A stretch of DNA of 10,468 nucleotides from Scenedesmus sp. ARA3 (taxonomy: Eukaryota; Chlorophyta; Chlorophyceae; Sphaeropleales; Scenedesmaceae). The DNA lies in the NCBI GenBank assembly GCA_004335835.1, contig RWJK01001629.1, forward strand, positions 5,844 to 16,311, read 5' to 3'. The notes below the pieces were generated by a model, which searched no databases, was not told the DNA's origin, and worked only from the letters and a program-made list of their open reading frames with translations. The translations under genes and the position numbers were made by a program. Within the stretch, counting starts at the first letter, position 1; the number at the start of each line of letters is the position of its first letter. Below, one piece after another: positions 1-8,234 of the stretch.

Positions 1-570
1 TCATGCTGCAGCAGCTTTGTGACGGCTTTCATGCTGCAGCAGCTTTGTGACGGCTTTCATGCTGCAGCAAATTTGTGAAGGCTTTCATGCTTCAGCAGCT
101 TTGTGACGGCGCTCATGCTGCAGCAGCTTTGTGACGGCTTTCATGCTGCAGCAGCTTTGTGATGGCTTTCATGCTGCAGCAAATTTGTGAAGGCTTTTTA
201 TGCACAGCGACTTTGTGGAGGCATTGATGCAACAGCAACTGGTCAAAGAATGTGACGATGCAGCAACTTTGTGACGGCCTTTGTGCTACAGCAACTCTTT
301 TGAAGCTTCCATTGCACAGCAACTCTGTGGATGTTTGTTTGCAACAGCAGGCTCTGTGAAGGCTTTGATTGCACAGCTCAGTGGTGAATGCTGTGATGCA
401 ACAGCAACTTTGTGAAGGCTGTCAGTCGCAGGATGACATGCTACAGCACGTGCGTGGAGAATGGCCATGGAATGCTGCTGCAGGGTTTGCAACAGCAGAC
501 CTTTGACGGCTGCAATGCTATAGCAGTTTACTTTATTGCTTGAAAGCATCAGCAACTCTGTGCAGTAAGG
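1..570. repeat. 28-bp minisatellite, intact at left and decaying to the right
   Basis: The unit begins TCATGCTGCAGCAGCTTTGT and has a strict 28-bp period, with starts at 1, 29, 57, 85, 113, 141 and 169. Some units share variants: CAGCAAATTTGTGAAGG replaces CAGCAGCTTTGTGACGG in the units at 57 and 169, so blocks of units were duplicated together. From about 197 to 570 degenerate copies persist, for example CAACAGCAACTTTGTGAAGG at about 398-417 and CAGCAACTTTGTGACGG near 262. Because 28 is not a multiple of three, the array cannot encode a simple protein repeat. It probably continues to the left of the window. Confidence 0.9.
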
Positions 571-3202
571 ACCTTGGGCAGTCTTTGCGCAGTCACCAAT
601 AAGGTGACCAATTTTCAAAAAATAACGGTGTGGGGAGGTGCTGTCAGATTCTGGTTGCTGGGCAGGCTGCAGCTTGCTGTAACATGTTACAGGTGTGTTA
701 TAGCACACCTGTTATAAAAGTAACGAGTCCCGTATGGTAAGTGGGACTCGCCACGAGACACCTGGTTGGGTTTGTCGGCATTGTGGGTTTGCCTTCCATT
801 CTGCTGCTGCATGTTGCTGGTGGTGGTAGTATCAGCAGCAAGCTGCATCAGATCACCATTCATCACGTCCTTGTGCTACGATCATTATACTAAGCACCCT
901 TACGATCATACGAAGCAGCGTAACGCAGGCTGAGGCATGCTGGCAAATCTAAAAAAATCATTATTACTACATGTATGGCAGTGTGTTGGTTGGTGCGTGA
1001 GTGCGCATGTGCTTGCTTTGTCAGCTGTTGCTTTCAATATTGGTGTGCAGCACACGAGCAGCAATTACACACAATTGAACAGCTGATCTGCAGGGCGCGC
1101 GTGCGTCCTTGGTTGAGCTAATACAAAAGTATCAAGGTGGAGGGTTTGACCCTTTGACTAGTTTTTAACAGGTGGTGCTCTTAGAGTGCAGCCATGCTGT
1201 GTTCCTGATGGCCCAGCCGTTAGCCCATACAGTTTTGAATACTGTTTTACATAGTTCAAACTGCTGTTCCGGCTATGCCGTGATAGTCATGCAAGGCTCA
1301 TACAGGCTGCCTGGCAACAGGCTACGTAGAGCCATAGGCTTTTGAGTTGGCAATCAGAGAAGGACGACACATGTGGGTCCTGGCACCACCGTGACCTACA
1401 GTTTTGCTGTATGAGCCACAACAGCAATGTCTGGGCTGACCAGCATTGTTGTGGATTTTCAGCTGAGCATGTGTTGCACATGTGCAGCAACATGTGGACA
1501 AGCTGCATTGGCGTGGCGCGGCACAACATACGCGTGTACAGCTGTTGCAGTGGGGCAGCTGCAGTACTTTTGCAGCAGTGGGGCAGCTCCTGCAGCAGTA
1601 CAGCTTGCGAGGGAACCACACGGGTGATGGGAGCTGTGATGGGAGCTGTGACGTGATGTGGTGGAGTCTGGTGTCACAGTGTGACATCGTGTCAGGACCC
1701 CGCTGAACGGGGCCATTTTGAAAGGAAAGGACGTGGTGTGACAGCCCATTGTCATGTGCAGCAGTGCCTGTGCATCTGAACAGTTCAGGGAGCGACGACG
1801 GGGCTAAGCAGCAAGTGCACCCGGCTCTGGTCACAGGTCCACTGCTCTGCATATGGCAATGCGCTGAGTCGCCACTTTCCACGTGTAACATACTGCAGGA
1901 CTGCATGCAGCGGCTGCTTCCCAGCCTATGCTGTGGTTGCCGCACATGTGTGGCTGCACACGGTTGTATGCATATGTTTCATTCAGGGCCTGAGGCTCCT
2001 TTCGGTGCTGAATTCAGCTGATTGACCGCGTGTCCAGCTGGTACCAGCACCTACCATCAGCGTCTGCAGCAAGCTGCAACAGAGTTTGGCAGCAAATTCT
2101 GCTTTTTCTGATATGTTGCTGCATCGGATGCCCAGACACTTGGCTGCAACTGTGCGGCTATGCAAACGCGCCTGCGCACACATAAGAGGATCCTGGCTTT
2201 GTCTGAATTTCGTCATTTTACATAACCTGTTGTAGCGTGATTTTTGTCAGTGACATGCTACACCGCTCTCAACAGCTATCCCCCATCCCTTCCAAAGGCA
2301 CACTGAATAACAAACATGTAGTCATGTTACCAACCGCTGGTTGCACGGCGTGGGCTGTAGAAAGCGGGAGCTTCAGCGCCACCGCTGACCTTGGCAGCAA
2401 CTCTGCCGCCAGATCAGATTGCCAGCACGGAAAACAACGAGGCACACAATACATCAAGAATCAAGCAAGTCATACTCTGCGTGGCGCACATCAATCGGCT
2501 GCCAGCCATAGAGGGCCAAGATATGTACTGCTGGCCAGCTGGCTACAGCAAGCCGTGCAACTTGCACAGTATGCATGATGCATACTCTGCTGCCAATGTG
2601 CAACATTCACCACATGATGCCAGAAGGTAATGTTCCCTAGAAACTGCATCTGCGCCGCAACGTTGTGTTGCACGGACGCACGAAAATCACTCGCATACCA
2701 AGCCCAACAAAGAAGGCCACTTATCCCTGCAGGCTGAACAGCAATGTAACCACACAAGCAAGACAGCTGGTTGTGTTCAGAGCCTGTCCAACAAAAATGC
2801 CCAATAAAACACATGAGCTGCCGAAGGATCCAGCACAGTCTGTTAGCCACAACATCAAAACTGTTCAATATATTATACCGTTGAGTGTCCCCATCTTGCG
2901 CCCATATGGGGTATGCATACCCTGCTCTGCGTTGAACACAGCAGCCGCACTCAAGCATGCATCTGGTGTCCATACCTCACCTTTGAAGTTGTGCCCCCAT
3001 GTAGGTCATGTGCGCTGCTGTGCTCATGCTGTGCACAACAGCGACACAAAGTGCCAAGGCGCACAGCACCAATCAAAGTGCCCATACGGTGCTGACAAGC
3101 CTGTCACACAGGTGCGTCCCTGCCTGCACTGCTGCCATGAAAGAATCGAGCTCTTGATCAAACATATTCGCATTGCGCCCCGCGCAGCAAACGAGGTCGA
3201 CC
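571..3202. other. Intergenic stretch without a supportable gene
   Basis: Several medium ORFs exist here (for example plus 2665-3291, minus 1322-1945, minus 2491-2973). They lack a recognisable domain, are Cys/His/Gln-rich in the way read-through CAG-rich DNA usually is, and overlap open frames on the other strand. Locally, 1540-1660 has small direct repeats (two copies of GTGGGGCAGCT, two of GATGGGAGCTGTG). On the minus strand the poly(A)-type pentamer TGTAA occurs at 2222-2218. It could be a distant 3' end signal for the main gene, but that would need a 3' UTR of about 1.8 kb. Confidence 0.6.
680..750. repeat. Palindrome and two perfect hairpins flanking TATAAAAG
   Basis: TAACATGTTA at 680-689 is a perfect 10-bp palindrome. 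ACAGGTGTG (689-697) pairs exactly with CACACCTGT (704-712) across a 6-nt loop. TATAAAAG follows at 713-720. CGAGTCCC (724-731) pairs exactly with GGGACTCG (743-750) across 11 nt. Such density could mark a small mobile element end, a structured RNA or a promoter, and no adjoining coding frame settles which. Confidence 0.6.
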
Positions 3203-4026
3203 ATGGCGTGAACACAAGCCTGCTGGCATCAGCAAGCAGCATGCAGAACAGTAGCAGGGTGTACAACCATGGATCGCATGTCATCTGCTGAACAGCAGCG
3301 CACAGCCCCACCCACCAACTTCCCTCCACACCGAGTTGCACAGCAGAATTTCTTGATTCCAGATCCCAGGTAGCACTGCAGCCGTTGTCAGATGCCACGC
3401 GAGTGTGTGGTGATCACGGCGCAACGCAGAGGGAGTGTCCAGGCCACAACATGCATGCTACAAGTGCCTCCCACAACAAAACTGGCTGACCACAGCATGC
3501 GTATGAAACCATAACACCAAGCCATTCATATATGTAAAAAAATGGCGTACAAGTAAGCCTGCTGGCAGAAGGCTGGCCCCAAACGAAGGTAGCAGGGTTG
3601 TGATGCGTCTAAATCAGGCAACCTCAGCAGAACTGCAGAGTACTCTGCTGCTGTAATGACCCCTTCAGCGCTCGGCATTTTTTGGTTTACGGAGGGAAAA
3701 GCAGTAGAGATTCCAAAAAACACAGCTCATGTGCTGCCTGTGGCATGTGGCAGCCGGGTTTTTATGCCAATACAGCCAACTCATGCAGCTGAACAGCAGC
3801 ATTGCCTGCCGCCTTGCAGCACTTTTGAATGGCAGTATGTGTAATCAAGCACCACATAGTGCCTTGCTCAGACCTGCTACATCGGGAGTGGCCGTAGCTG
3901 CATCGTCGAACAACGTCTGTGTACTGCCCTGTAGCTGTTGCACCTGGCTGGCACCACAGCTTGCTGGCAGCCATAGGATCAACAGGGGTTGTCGCTTCCT
4001 GCTCAACATCTGTTGCAAAAGTGTCA
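3203..4026 (-). other. 3' flank / probable 3' UTR of the LysM/VMO-I gene, duplicated at 9476-10304
   Basis: This stretch aligns in order with 9476-10304. Anchors include CACAGCCCCACCCACCAACT (3301) with 9561, ATGCATGCTACAAGTGCC (3451) with 9703, CATGTGCTGCCTGT (3728) with 9980, and CACTTCCTGCAGCA at the stop codons (4029 and 10307). Offsets drift between 6252 and 6278, showing small indels that do not respect a reading frame, so the region is non-coding. No TGTAA (TTACA on plus) is present between 3300 and 4027. Confidence 0.7.
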
Positions 4027-5077
4027 TCACTTCCTGCAGCAGGCAAGCTCAATATCATTGAGGGCTGTTTGGTCCGCCACTGCAGGCTGCTCAATCTTCA
4101 CTCTGAACGCACACACGGCAGTGCCGGCAGGGCAGGAGACCTGCGCAGCAGCAGCGGCGGCAGCAGCAGCAGCAGGAGCGACACAGCGGCCAAGTTCACA
4201 GGTCTGCGACACAGCTGTGGTATACGTAGTAACATACGGTACGCATATCTTAGTAGCACTTACAAGTAACACCTTTCAAGTAAACTCTTACTCATTCGGG
4301 GGCTCCAGCTGCATTAAAATATGACTGCCTGTCTATGCTGTCACAGCATTTGAACGATACCATATAACAGTGACAAATATCACCAGCCGCCACTCACCCA
4401 GGGGCTCCAGCCGCCCCAGCCAGGGGACGAGTGGCTGAGCACAGTGCTGCTGTCGCTGCAGCGGGCCTGAAATGTGTTTGCTGCTGTGTCATCGCCGAGG
4501 CCCTGGCTGCCCTCTACTTGCAGCCGCATTGCACTGATGTGGCGGCCAGCAGGGCAGGTGCTGTAGCCAAGCCTGCAAGGGCAGCAGCAGGTCACAAGGC
4601 TTTCAGTAGTAGTGCAACAGCATGTCAGCAGGGCAGCGACACATTCAGTGCACGGTGTGCAGCAGTACATGGCGTGCAATCATGCCAAATCATACAGCAC
4701 ACAGCCAGCACAGCAGTCCATGTCAGACAGTGGTTCAGCTGATGCAGCAGAACGTCAGCAGGGCTGTTGGCCCCTCACCAGGTTCCAGTCCCGCCGCCGC
4801 CGCCTGCCGGGATCAGGTTATTAGCTGTCTGCGTGCCGGCCGCGTTGCTGCAGGTGGCTTGCACCGCATTGAGTGCTGAGTCATCGCTGAAGATCCCCTG
4901 CAGGGCAGCAGCACACCGCACAGAAGGTGACAACCCGGGTTTGAAACGTCTGTACACCTTGAGCTGCAGCAGCTGCTGCAGCAGCAGCAGCAGCGTCGCA
5001 GGCAGCGCAGTATGCGTACAGCCTGCTACAATCAAGACAGCAAACTACCAGTTGCAGTGAGCCGCCAAGCAGGCCCT

Positions 5078-5131
<54 letters not shown>

Positions 5132-5209
5132 CACTGCCGTGCGTCTCACCTGTGCGGACTGCACACGCGCGGAAAAGCCGTTCATCCAGGAGCCAACAGG
5201 GCACTGCAG

Positions 5210-5260
<51 letters not shown>

Positions 5261-6381
5261 GCGTCAGGAGCCAGCTTCACACGGCTGCGCTTCTGATCGT
5301 GCTGTTGCCTTGTACACATGTGCAAGGCTGACGCAATGCTGTATGTGCCACCTAGCACAGCTGCCTACCAGAGCGCATGCCCTCTTCAAATGAAAGCGAC
5401 TGGTGACACAGCTGCCTACCAGGGCGCATGCCCTCTTCAAATGAAAGCGACTGGTGACACTTCTGCTGTTTGATGACAGCGCTTTTCACTGCATCTTGCA
5501 TATGGACAGTGATGCGCCGCCACACCAGCAGCACTGAGGCAGCAAGCAGCAGGTCAGCAAGCAGCAGCAATGCTGCACACTGGTGTAACACCTTACTGCA
5601 GCGCTGTCAGCTGTCATCTGATATGTGCAGGCCACGACATACAGTGAAATCACCACCACCCACCCACCTGTGCAAAACTTGTCCAGCTGCCCCATATTTG
5701 CCCATTGTTACTCTTGATCTTCACCGCCGCATTCGGCAGTTGGTACAGCGGATTGAAGCAGTAGTTTGTATTTGCCAGCTTGATAGACTCGCCGGGGCAC
5801 ACGTCACTGGTAAAGTACGACTGGTCGGCCAGGCTGACAGCCGTATACATGGCAGCAGCAGTCGCCCTGCACAGGCCCCGGTTGGGGTTGAATGTTCCGT
5901 AGTTGAAGTCGCATGCCGCGTTGAGGTTGTTGCGGAAAATGACGTCACATTTGTACTTGCCTGTGGGGCCGGTCCATCCCACCCCCAGCTTATGGGCGCA
6001 TGAGTAGCACCTGCAGTGTTGTGGAGCGGCCAGCAGCAGCAGCAGCAGTGGTTGAGGAGGGCGTGGCGACGGCAGGATTGTGACACAGCTGGCAGCAGTT
6101 GCAGCAGTTGTAGAGGGTGGCCTAGCAGCAGCATGGCATGTTCTGAACAGCCTAAGTAGCAGGACACTTGCCAGCAGACTGGAAGTAGGCAAACCACCAA
6201 CTGGCAAGCCCTCCGCCAGCTACCCACATGCCGCGCATGCATACGGCAGCAGGACGTTCATTGTTGACTCCTGTTGGTGACCAGATTATGAATTGCATTG
6301 TTCACTATCCAGGCGTCATCAAGCAACAGCTACTGCTGCTGCTGCTATAGCCATAAGGTCAGCTCTGCCCCTGCCCCTATC

Positions 6382-6480
<99 letters not shown>

Positions 6481-7640
6481 AGTGTTGCTGCATGTGCTGC
6501 TCACCAGTCATGAGCTTGGCAGCAGGGTGTAAGCTGCTGCTGGAAAGCCAGGATGTCAGAGGGCCCGCTGCACCTGCAGGTCAGGATGATGATGCAAAAG
6601 GACAAATTTATACGGCTCCAGATGATGCATTGCACATGCTGTGTCAGCAATAGAAGGTGTGCTGCGCCAGTCGAGTATGTCATGACAGCCACAGCAGCAG
6701 GACACATGCACACAGCAAAGGCACGTGCAGTGACGGCCCTACATGCACATTTCTTTGATGCAAAGCACTGTTTCGGCATCTGCTGTGGTTTCTGCTGCTG
6801 CTCACCCGTTGGTGTACACAGGGCATGCATTGGCCAGGTACACCGGCCTCACTGGTGCTGTGGATGTGCCCGTGTTGATGGTGCAGGTGCCCGTCTGCGT
6901 CACACCCACACCCACGCCATCCCCTGCCCCTGCATCTGACATCACAGCAGCGGCAGCAGCAGCATCTGGCGCTGCTGCTGCTGCTGCTGCTGCCTCGCTG
7001 GCTGCCAGCTCAGCCTTCACTGCCTCAGCTTGCAGGTCTGCCTCATCCAGGAAATTCTGGAAGCTGAGGCCGCGGATGGTGGTGCAGATGCTGCGCAGCG
7101 CTTGATCCTTTGCAAGCAGCTGCTTGTCGCTGCCATCCACAAAACTGGCCTTCCTGTTGCACATGGCCAGGATGTTGGCGGCAAATGCAGCAGGCTGCAG
7201 GGCTGGGTAAGCAGCAGTAACCAGCGCCAGCCAGGAGGCGTCCTTTGTCACTGGGATGTCAGGGCCGCAGCCACACAGCTTCTTCAGTACGGGATCCTCC
7301 TCCTCATGCTTTGGCTTGTCATCTGGCTTGTTGTCATCTGGCATGCTGATGAGCCTTGCAGGAATGGCAGGGATGATTAAAGCAGTGCCGGCTGGCAGCT
7401 GCACTGTGCCTGGCGTGCCGAGTGCTGCTTTGTTGCAGGCCTTGATGATGCCCCACAGCTTGCGCCAGGGCACGGCGGAGTCGGGGTAGGCGGCTGCAAC
7501 AATCTTCTTGGGGGTGTCGTCTGTTCTGATGGTGTGCGGGGCGAGGGGGTTGGTGCACAGGGCAGGGGTCTTGCTGTTGCTGCTGCTGTGGTCGAGCAGG
7601 CCTGCAGGACACAAGCAGCAGCAGCAGCAGCAGCAGCGGC

Positions 7641-7675
<35 letters not shown>

Positions 7676-7969
7676 CGTAGGCAGCAAGGATCTGGACGCA
7701 AGTGCCGTACGAATGGGGTTTGAGTGACAACATATAGCGCTTAACTAGAGATTTGGGCGCAACGGAGCTGCGGATCCTGCACATCTGCGCAGTCAAACCT
7801 GCCCAAACTGCTGCTGTGCCTGCCCTGTGTCGAATGCGGAGAGCTGTCAGCACCTTCTCTAAACGGGTTCAGTTCCAAGCGAAAACTCACGGTGTGCTGC
7901 GGCTGGTTCAGCAGCCAGGCAGAGGATCAGGGCGATCGCCAACGTGAGGGCAGACCGGTGCTGCTCCAT
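4027..7969 (-). CDS. Secreted LysM-like / VMO-I domain protein, 8 exons, 600 aa
   Basis: Exons, 5' to 3' on the minus strand: 7969-7891, 7798-7676, 7601-6806, 6010-5668, 5203-5150, 4897-4779, 4572-4398, 4140-4027. They total 1803 nt, or 600 codons plus TGA. All introns are GT-AG. Donors are GTGAGT, GTGCTG, GTGAGC, GTGGGT, GTGAGA, GTGAGG and GTGAGT, and every acceptor ends in CAG. Intron phases 1,1,2,0,0,2,0 each restore an open frame, which chance would rarely produce. Domain order: signal peptide (1 to about 25), LysM-like region (about 48-146), acidic/lysine linker, second weak LysM-like stretch (about 183-240), poly-Ala (270-286), Cys-rich segment (about 307-430), VMO-I domain (about 436-600). 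The protein probably acts outside the cell, in the wall or mucilage. The same stop and preceding residues (ACCRK) recur in the neighbouring paralogue, so the C-terminus is well fixed. Least certain is exon 2: its donor is weak, several in-frame acceptors exist, and skipping it keeps the frame. Confidence 0.82.
5079..5129. repeat. (CAG)17 microsatellite, intron 5
   Basis: This is a perfect run in intron 5, reading CTG on the gene strand. It starts about 20 nt downstream of the 54-nt exon's donor. A shorter mixed CAG/CTG tract (4963-4994) lies nearer the acceptor of the same intron. Confidence 0.97.
5212..5259. repeat. (CAG)16 microsatellite, end of intron 4
   Basis: It is a perfect run reading CTG on the gene strand, separated by only eight bases from the 54-nt exon (acceptor CCCTGCAG, 5211-5204). 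The tract therefore occupies the position of the polypyrimidine tract. Confidence 0.97.
5356..5457. repeat. 51-bp tandem duplication in intron 4
   Basis: Two adjacent copies (5356-5406 and 5407-5457) beginning CACAGCTGCCTACCAG differ at one base (AGAGCG versus AGGGCG). The near-identity indicates a recent duplication. Confidence 0.95.
5704..6010 (-). other. Exon 4 (most): Cys-rich extracellular segment of unknown family
   Basis: Following TCTINTG and NACPVYTNG at the end of exon 3, exon 4 encodes CYSCAHKLGVGWTGPTGKYK, then CDVIFRNNLNAACDFNYGTF and further Cys-containing stretches (RGLCRAT, SDVCPGES, TNYCFNP) before the VMO-I domain begins. Seven cysteines in this exon and two just upstream suggest a disulphide-bonded fold, consistent with secretion. 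The segment is non-repetitive and has a clean acceptor (ctgcag at 6016-6011), so it is real coding sequence, but I do not recognise the family. It might be a lineage-specific module of green algal wall proteins. Confidence 0.65.
6383..6478. repeat. (CTG)32 microsatellite, intron 3
   Basis: This is a perfect uninterrupted run in the 795-nt intron 3, reading CAG on the gene strand, opposite to the tracts in introns 2, 4 and 5. It produces poly-Leu, poly-Ala and poly-Ser ORFs that are artefacts. Confidence 0.98.
6806..7798 (-). other. Exons 2-3: LysM-like region, linker and poly-Ala
   Basis: Exon 3 encodes a stretch with LysM character at residues about 90-146: HTIRTDDTPKKIVAAAYP, then a spaced W..LW.II.ACN, then VQLPAGTALIIPAI. 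This matches the family pattern of a GDT-like start, an IA..Y helix, W..I...N and a closing G..L.IP. Exon 2 carries KPHSYGTCVQILAAY, which resembles the first half of another LysM unit and joins exon 3 in frame. A more diverged unit may lie at about 183-240 (TKDASWLALVTAAYP, ANILAMCNRK, LLAKDQALR). Between them is a charged linker rich in D, K and E (about 155-175), and after them an Ala tract encoded by GCT/GCA/GCG triplets. LysM modules bind GlcNAc-containing glycans. Binding here is an inference, and I made the assignment by eye. Confidence 0.6.
7616..7672. repeat. Interrupted (CAG)19 filling intron 2
   Basis: Nineteen triplets with one CGG and one TAG interruption make up 57 of the 74 nt of intron 2 (7675-7602), leaving only the splice sites. 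On the gene strand it reads CTG. Confidence 0.95.
7891..7969 (-). other. Exon 1: start codon and signal peptide
   Basis: The ATG at 7969-7967 opens MEQHRSALTLAIALILCLAA, followed by EPAAAH. This is a short N-region with one Arg, a hydrophobic core of about 12 residues, and small residues (AAA) suited to signal peptidase cleavage near residue 25. The exon ends one base into a codon at a strong donor, CACC|GTGAGT. The frame, the hydrophobic core and the donor together decide this start. The protein is inferred to enter the secretory pathway. No other Met in the gene is followed by a comparable leader. Confidence 0.8.
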
Positions 7970-7985
7970 GTCTGCGCTGGCTGCA

Positions 7986-8053
7986 CTGCTAACAAAAGCT
8001 TGGCTTGATGTAGTGGGTTTGTTGCTTTGGCGTCAGTCTGAGCTCGGACGTAC
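7986..8053 (-). other. Possible 5' UTR intron (68 nt)
   Basis: On the minus strand, GTCAG|GTACGTCC at 8058-8046 is a strong donor, and TTGTTAGCAG at 7995-7986 is a usable acceptor 17 nt before the ATG. If spliced, a short upstream non-coding exon would end at 8054. The pyrimidine tract is poor, and the transcript could equally start downstream of this point. Confidence 0.3.
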
Positions 8054-8114
8054 CTGACACCAGCAGGATCAATGTAAACACCAGCGTGGCAGGCAAACCT
8101 CAGAGCTCAAACAG

Positions 8115-8120
8115 TTTAAA
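8115..8120 (-). promoter_or_regulatory. Possible TATA-like element (TTTAAA) upstream of the LysM/VMO-I gene
   Basis: TTTAAA in the context CCTTTAAACTG on the minus strand lies about 60 nt before the candidate 5' UTR donor and about 150 nt before the ATG. The spacing would suit a core promoter, but the motif is short and palindromic and could be chance. Confidence 0.2.
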
Positions 8121-8234
8121 GGCGGTTTACGAGCTGCCAGTTTCCCTTGCAAACACAATAAATGTGCTCGTTTGTATGCCCAAGCAATGCGGACCGAGCC
8201 ATGGCGCTCCACTGCTACTGTACGAGCCACACCG

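Larger units (their letters stand above)
4027..5703 (-). other. Exons 4 (end) to 8: VMO-I (vitelline membrane outer layer protein I) domain
   Basis: Three homologous repeats of about 55 residues are visible, each opening W-x5-C-P-x-G. Repeat 1: WGSWTSFAQ joined to CPVGSWMNGFSARVQSAQ, then GIFSDDSALNAVQATC. Repeat 2: TGTWLGYSTCPAG, then HISAMRLQVEGSQGLGDDTA and NTFQARC. Repeat 3: GWGGWSPWVSCPAG, then VCAFRVKIE, DQTALNDIELACC. The DD(S/T)A.N signature and the ends in C or CC are typical of VMO-I, a three-fold beta-prism protein first described in hen egg. The length, about 165 residues, matches the known fold. Five exons encode it, one only 54 nt. The introns before repeats 1, 2 and 3 all fall within about six residues upstream of the CPxG cysteine, which itself confirms the joins. 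Confidence 0.88.

Noticed and set aside
1..570. CRISPR-like array
   Set aside because: The 28-bp units are directly adjacent with no unique spacers, so this is a minisatellite.
1322..1945. Minus-strand 207-codon Cys/His-rich ORF
   Set aside because: Several frames on both strands are open here, composition follows the CAG/GCTG-rich DNA, and no domain or convincing splice structure is visible.
2665..3291. Plus-strand 208-codon ORF, the longest outside the gene
   Set aside because: No recognisable domain. Where it overlaps the duplicated flank, the corresponding frame in the right copy is interrupted (TAG just before 9471), so it is not conserved as coding.
3024..3398. Minus ORF 3024-3398 and its counterpart 9460-9837 as a conserved downstream gene
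   Set aside because: The two translations match only in short pieces with frame changes between them, which indicates untranslated sequence.
5352..5591. Minus ORF starting MLHQCAALLLLADLLLAAS, like a signal peptide for a separate VMO-I gene
   Set aside because: The Leu-rich start is antisense CAG repeat, and exon 4 joins directly to exon 5 in phase with the exact residue spacing seen in the other two VMO-I repeats, leaving no need for another start.
5470..6003. Plus-strand 177-codon ORF
   Set aside because: It is the antisense shadow of exon 4, whose minus-strand reading has consistent splice phases and VMO-I sequence.
6293..6532. ORFs of poly-Leu, poly-Ala and poly-Ser over the (CTG)32 tract
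   Set aside because: All frames across a pure triplet repeat stay open, and the tract lies inside an intron of the main gene.
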